From Phycisphaeraceae bacterium (lineage in GTDB: Bacteria > Planctomycetota > Phycisphaerae > Phycisphaerales > UBA1924): a DNA stretch of 64,000 nucleotides. The translations under genes and the position numbers were made by a program. The notes under the pieces were generated by a model. It was not told the origin of the DNA, made no database searches, and worked only from the letters and a program-made list of their open reading frames with translations. Shown here piece by piece: positions 61,540 through 64,000 of the stretch; position 1 is the first letter of the stretch; the number at the start of each line of letters is the position of its first letter. The DNA is taken from positions 186,001 to 250,000 of the forward strand of contig JAHBXH010000001.1 of NCBI GenBank assembly GCA_019636555.1. Reading direction: 5' to 3'.

Positions 61540-64000
61540 ATGCGTCCGGATCGATTGACGAATGCGGCACAGGAAGCGCTCGCGAACGCGCAGAGCGAGG
61601 CGGTGAATCTGTCGAACCCGGAGATCAACGGGTTGCACGTGCTGGCGGGTTTGCTCGGAGGGAACGAAGGGACGGAAGCCGGAGTTGCGGCGTCGGTCGT
61701 CGCGCGCGCGGGGAGCGAGCCGAAGAAAGTGCTGGCGCTCGTGCGCGCGGAATTGAGCCGCCAGCCCAAGAGCAGCAGCGGCGCGGGGAGCGCGGGGCGC
61801 GCGCTGATGGAGATTTTGACGAAGGCGGAAGAGATCAGCAAGAAGATGGGGGATTCGCTGGTGAGCAGCGAGCACCTGTTGCTTGCGCTCGCGGAGGTTG
61901 TGGGGCCGGCGCGGGATGTGCTGCGCGCGGTGGGGCTTGATCGATCGAAGCTCGAGGGCGCGGTGAAGGAGATCCGCGAGGCGAGCGGCGTGACGAACGT
62001 GACGGATGCGGGCGCGGAGAGCGGGTTTGAGGCGCTGAAGAAGTATGGGATCGATCTCACGCAGCGGGCGAGAGACGGCAAGCTGGATCCGGTGATCGGT
62101 CGGGATGAAGAGATCCGGCGCTGCATGCAGGTGTTGAGTCGGCGCACGAAGAACAACCCGGTGTTGATCGGAGAGCCGGGCGTGGGTAAGACCGCGATCG
62201 CGGAGGGACTGGCGCTGCGGATCGTGAACGGCGACTGCCCGGAGGCGATGAGAAATCAGCGGATCATCGCGCTCGATGTGGGGCAGCTCTTGGCGGGGGC
62301 GAAGTTCCGGGGCGAGTTTGAAGAGCGATTGAAAGCGGTGCTGCGCGAAGTTGCGGGGAGCAACGGGCGCGTGATTCTGTTCATTGATGAATTGCACACG
62401 ATCATCGGCGCGGGCGCGGCGGAGGGCGCGGTGAGCGCGGGCAACTTGCTCAAGCCGGCGCTGGCGCGGGGGGAGCTCAAGTGCATCGGCGCGACGACGC
62501 TGGATGAGTATCGCAAGCATGTGGAGAAGGATGCGGCGTTCGAGCGGCGCTTCCAGCCGGTGTACGTGGATCAGCCGAGCGTGGAAGAGACGGTTGCGAT
62601 TTTGCGCGGGCTGAAGCCGAAGTACGAGGCGCACCACGGCGTGCGGATCTTGGACGGCGCGATCCTTGCGGCGGCGAACCTGAGCAATCGGTATATCGCG
62701 GACCGGTTCTTGCCGGACAAGGCGATCGACCTGATTGATGAGGCGGCGAGCCGGCTGCGCATCGAGAACGACTCGATGCCGACGGAGCTGGATGAGCTGC
62801 GCCGGAGGATCATGCAGCTGGAACTGGAGCGGGAAACGCTGAAGTTAGAAAGCAAAGAAGGCATCAAGGCAACAAGGCATCATGGCATGAGCGGGGGCAT
62901 CGAGGCGGGGAACCAGAAGGAAACAGAGCGGATCGAGCGCGAGCTTGCGGAGCTTCAGGAGAAGAACCGCGCGCTGACGGCGAAGTGGGAAGAAGAAAAG
63001 CAGGAACTCGAGACGATCAAGCGCGTGCGCGAAGAGATCGAGCGCAAGCATGTCGAACTCGAGCAGAGCCAGCGTCGCGGCGATCTCGAGGCGGCGGCGC
63101 GGATTCGGTATGGCGTGTCGCGCGAGCTCGAGAAGCAGCTTGCGGATGCGGAGTCGCGCTGGGCGAAACGCGTGGCCAAGGGCGGGACGCTGATCAAAGA
63201 AGAAGTGGATGCGGAGCAGGTCGCGCAGATCGTGGGGCGGTGGACGGGGATCCCGGTGTCGCGGCTGGTGGAGGGGGAGCGCGAGAAGCTGGTGCGGATG
63301 GAAGAGCAGCTCAAGAAGCGCGTGGTGGGGCAGGAGCATGCCCTGAAGGCCGTGAGCGATGCGGTGCGGCGCAGCCGCGCGGGGCTCGGCGACCCGAAGC
63401 GGCCAATCGGGAGCTTTTTGTTTCTGGGGCCGACTGGCGTGGGCAAGACCGAGACGTGCAAGGCGCTCGCGGAGTTTCTGTTTGATACGGACGAAGCGAT
63501 GGTGCGCATCGACATGAGCGAATACGGCGAGAAGCACGCCGTGGCGCGATTGGTCGGCGCGCCGCCCGGCTATGTCGGGTACGACGAGGGCGGGCAGTTG
63601 ACGGAAGCGGTGCGCCGGCGGCCGTACTGCGTGGTGCTGCTCGATGAGATCGAGAAGGCGCACCCGGATGTGTTCAACATTCTGTTGCAGGTGCTTGATG
63701 ACGGGCGGCTCACCGATGGCCAGGGGCGCACCGTTGATTTCCGCAACACGATTGTCGTGATGACGAGCAACTTCGGGAGCGCTCAGATTCAGGAGCTCAC
63801 GAATCAGGGCGCGGAGGATTGGGAAATCGAAGCGGCGGTGCGGGAGATGCTGAAGCGCGGGCCGGCGGGCCTTGCGGCGGATGAGTTTGTGCAGGCGGCG
63901 GGCTTGTCGCCGAAAGTTGCGGACGCGATGCGCAAGATGGCGATGCTCGGAGGCGCGGCGGGCGGGCTGATGCGGCCAGAACTGTTGAACCGGATCGACG
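61540..64000 (+). CDS. clpB: AAA+ disaggregase ClpB (3' end outside window)
   Basis: 820 residues are visible, and the frame is open at the window end. The N-domain ([32 protein letters not shown]) is followed by AAA-1 with Walker A GEPGVGKT (near residue 211) and [14 protein letters not shown] coiled-coil middle domain ([17 protein letters not shown] to [10 protein letters not shown]) is present, then AAA-2 with [16 protein letters not shown] (near 630) and [20 protein letters not shown]. The middle domain identifies ClpB rather than ClpC or ClpA. A GGAGG ribosome site precedes the ATG. About 25 residues near 437-462 ([20 protein letters not shown]) are extra compared with ClpB from other bacteria and are encoded by a repeat-like tract. 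Confidence 0.95.
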   Translation, partial: MRPDRLTNAAQEALANAQSEAVNLSNPEINGLHVLAGLLGGNEGTEAGVAASVVARAGSEPKKVLALVRAELSRQPKSSSGAGSAGRALMEILTKAEEISKKMGDSLVSSEHLLLALAEVVGPARDVLRAVGLDRSKLEGAVKEIREASGVTNVTDAGAESGFEALKKYGIDLTQRARDGKLDPVIGRDEEIRRCMQVLSRRTKNNPVLIGEPGVGKTAIAEGLALRIVNGDCPEAMRNQRIIALDVGQLLAGAKFRGEFEERLKAVLREVAGSNGRVILFIDELHTIIGAGAAEGAVSAGNLLKPALARGELKCIGATTLDEYRKHVEKDAAFERRFQPVYVDQPSVEETVAILRGLKPKYEAHHGVRILDGAILAAANLSNRYIADRFLPDKAIDLIDEAASRLRIENDSMPTELDELRRRIMQLELERETLKLESKEGIKATRHHGMSGGIEAGNQKETERIERELAELQEKNRALTAKWEEEKQELETIKRVREEIERKHVELEQSQRRGDLEAAARIRYGVSRELEKQLADAESRWAKRVAKGGTLIKEEVDAEQVAQIVGRWTGIPVSRLVEGEREKLVRMEEQLKKRVVGQEHALKAVSDAVRRSRAGLGDPKRPIGSFLFLGPTGVGKTETCKALAEFLFDTDEAMVRIDMSEYGEKHAVARLVGAPPGYVGYDEGGQLTEAVRRRPYCVVLLDEIEKAHPDVFNILLQVLDDGRLTDGQGRTVDFRNTIVVMTSNFGSAQIQELTNQGAEDWEIEAAVREMLKRGPAGLAADEFVQAAGLSPKVADAMRKMAMLGGAAGGLMRPELLNRID
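62848..62925 (+). repeat. GGCATCAAGGCA-type tandem tract inside clpB
   Basis: AAGGCATCAAGGCAACAAGG, then CATCATGGCATGAGCGGGGG: degenerate repetition of a GGCATCA unit. It is read in frame in the middle domain of ClpB. Confidence 0.6.

Overview
The window is GC-rich bacterial DNA, most likely from a Planctomycetota bacterium of the Phycisphaerales type. The strongest evidence is the C-terminal two-repeat, GC-type dockerin-like module (repeats of the form CPADxNGDGFVDDxDFVxFxxAYN, ending in a terminal Cys-Pro or Cys-Phe). It occurs on twelve proteins in the first 33 kb. Supporting signs are planctomycete-style serine/threonine kinase and ECF sigma pairs, a PEP-CTERM-like protein and a prepilin-type secreted protein.

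Region 1 (1-33 kb) is an export-rich island. It encodes large secreted proteins with signal peptides: a reprolysin-like metalloprotease, an astacin, an alpha-amylase-like GH13 enzyme, a DNRLRE protein, an endonuclease I, three large paralogues of unknown function, and a protein made of three internal repeats. Nearly all carry the dockerin-like tail. Between them lie a frameshifted sulfatase, a PQQ-type sugar dehydrogenase, a PEP-CTERM-like protein, an ECF sigma/kinase pair and a glycosyltransferase operon. Several of these genes share a visible TTGNNN-17-TANNNT promoter.

Region 2 (33-43 kb) is mostly housekeeping or envelope: a prepilin-like protein, an ECF sigma/membrane anti-sigma-like/PDZ protein cluster, tatC, tadA, mutM, a membrane-anchored coiled-coil protein with a BRCT-like end, and a probable nuclease.

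Region 3 (43-64 kb) is a mosaic. Housekeeping genes (ABC ATPase, Nudix hydrolase, parB, queD, a bicupin, clpB) alternate with decayed defence genes: a truncated toxin-like gene with its small partner, an internally deleted hsdR and a frameshifted GmrSD-type nuclease. It also holds a compact three-gene operon with a TIGR04255-family protein and a PD-(D/E)XK nuclease. The intergenic space is filled with several families of short hairpin and tandem repeats. Copies of the same repeats lie inside reading frames: one in the ABC ATPase and one in mutM, with a related tract in clpB, all in frame. Others sit at the breakpoints of the decayed genes.

No tRNA, rRNA, CRISPR array or insertion sequence was recognised. 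All functional calls rest on motifs read by eye; no database search was possible.
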